A stretch of DNA of 64,000 nt from Clostridium algifaecis (GTDB taxonomy: Bacteria; Bacillota; Clostridia; Clostridiales; Clostridiaceae), in the NCBI RefSeq assembly GCF_017874415.1, contig NZ_JAGGLM010000013.1, forward strand, positions 1-64,000. Reading direction: 5' to 3'. The notes under the pieces were generated by a model that ran no database searches, had not been told where the DNA came from, and worked only from the letters and a program-made list of their open reading frames with translations. Each line of letters begins with the position of its first letter. The stretch's first letter is position 1. Both the position numbers and the translations under genes were made by a program. Below are positions 63,589 to 64,000 of this stretch, one piece after another.

Positions 63589-64000
63589 TAACGCGGTTAA
63601 TATAGCGAAAGGTATATGCATGAGGAAAATAGATAAAGGGGATATAGTGGTTGATGCCACTATGGGAAATGGAAATGATACGGTATTTTTAGCGGAACTT
63701 GCAGGAAATTCAGGGAAGGTTTATGCATTTGATGTACAGGAGAAAGCTGTTAAAAACACGGAAGAAAAAATAAATGAAAAAGGTTTTTCAAAACGTGTAG
63801 AACTTATAAATGATGGACATGAAAATATGGATAAATATATAAGCGGAAAAGTAAGCCTTGTAATGTTTAATTTAGGATATTTACCTAAAGCAGAACATAC
63901 AATTACTACAAAAGCAGATACTACACTTGCTGCACTTAAAAAATCATTGGATTTAATTAAAAAAGGTGGTGTAGTGATTTTGATAGTGTATTATGGACAC
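63569..64000 (+). CDS. YtqB-like SAM-dependent methyltransferase (cut by window end)
   Basis: The first 144 codons of a class I methyltransferase. GDIVVDATMGNGNDTVFLAE near residue 25 is motif I, VYAFDVQEKAVKNTEEKI is the acidic strand, and VSLVMFNLGYLPKAEHTITT matches the YtqB/MraW-like rRNA methylase family. The start is taken as TTG 63569, with AGGAG 9 bases upstream; the ATG at 63560 directly abuts that site. The frame is open to the window edge. The family has been linked to tRNA or rRNA modification; YtqB of Bacillus subtilis modifies tRNA. Confidence 0.85.
   Translation, partial: MNENYFNNAVNIAKGICMRKIDKGDIVVDATMGNGNDTVFLAELAGNSGKVYAFDVQEKAVKNTEEKINEKGFSKRVELINDGHENMDKYISGKVSLVMFNLGYLPKAEHTITTKADTTLAALKKSLDLIKKGGVVILIVYYGH

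Noticed and set aside
1-64000. CRISPR array, tRNA or rRNA genes
   Set aside because: No regularly spaced repeats and no cloverleaf or rRNA-like sequence were seen on either strand.

Overview
The window looks like chromosome from a low-GC, endospore-forming Clostridium (Clostridiaceae). It is strongly AT-rich, nearly all genes carry GGAGG-type ribosome binding sites, and it holds a Spo0E-like protein, a hybrid cluster protein with a Crp/Fnr regulator, a BaiCD/BaiH-type flavin reductase and MglB-like/MCP chemosensing genes. No rRNA, tRNA or CRISPR array was seen. Much of the window is accessory DNA: a defence island, a prophage remnant, several transposons and many decayed genes.

Region 1 (1-14.5 kb) is one tightly packed plus-strand BREX-like defence operon: hypothetical, BrxA-like, BrxF-like, BrxC/DUF6079 ATPase, PglZ, BrxD, BrxHI, a decayed brxL (Lon-like C-terminus), an HD+DUF429 fusion and a decayed PD-(D/E)XK nuclease. 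No PglX methyltransferase is visible, and the gene set mixes hallmarks of several BREX types. This is the most unusual system in the window.

Region 2 (14.5-21.4 kb) has an XRE regulator, a Fim-sized tyrosine recombinase next to a candidate invertible segment, a Spo0E-like gene broken at its start codon, an EAL phosphodiesterase with a degenerate GGDEF domain, a chemoreceptor, and a prophage/ICE control module (ImmA-type protease, ImmR-type repressor, operators, ArpU-like late regulator). The prophage stops abruptly where a transposon begins.

Region 3 (21.4-28.04 kb) is a TniA/TniB-type transposon with recognisable imperfect ends. A 2525-bp IS21-family element sits in the tniB leader with a 5-bp target duplication. 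The transposon abuts, and probably decapitates, a sensor histidine kinase. That kinase starts a run (28-33 kb) of BmrR-like regulator, membrane protein, NAD-binding epimerase-like protein and CPBP protease, followed by an IS200 element.

Region 4 (34-43 kb) is metabolic and regulatory. It has two paralogous MBL-hydrolase/isochorismatase cassettes (one with the isochorismatase reduced to a stub) and, between them, a TetR-controlled SDR-MFS-flavin reductase operon resembling bile-acid/steroid-converting clusters.

Region 5 (43-53.6 kb) holds an IS91-like element with a zinc-ribbon passenger, two radical SAM genes (the first split by a second IS21 copy, in opposite orientation to copy 1), a serine-recombinase stub, four uncharacterised genes and a D-2-hydroxyacid dehydrogenase.

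Region 6 (54-64 kb) is more core-like: 2H phosphoesterase, DUF362 ferredoxin-type protein, Crp/Fnr regulator divergent from hcp, GAF-GGDEF cyclase, an MglB-like sugar-binding lipoprotein with its own chemoreceptor, and the start of a YtqB-like methyltransferase cut by the window edge.
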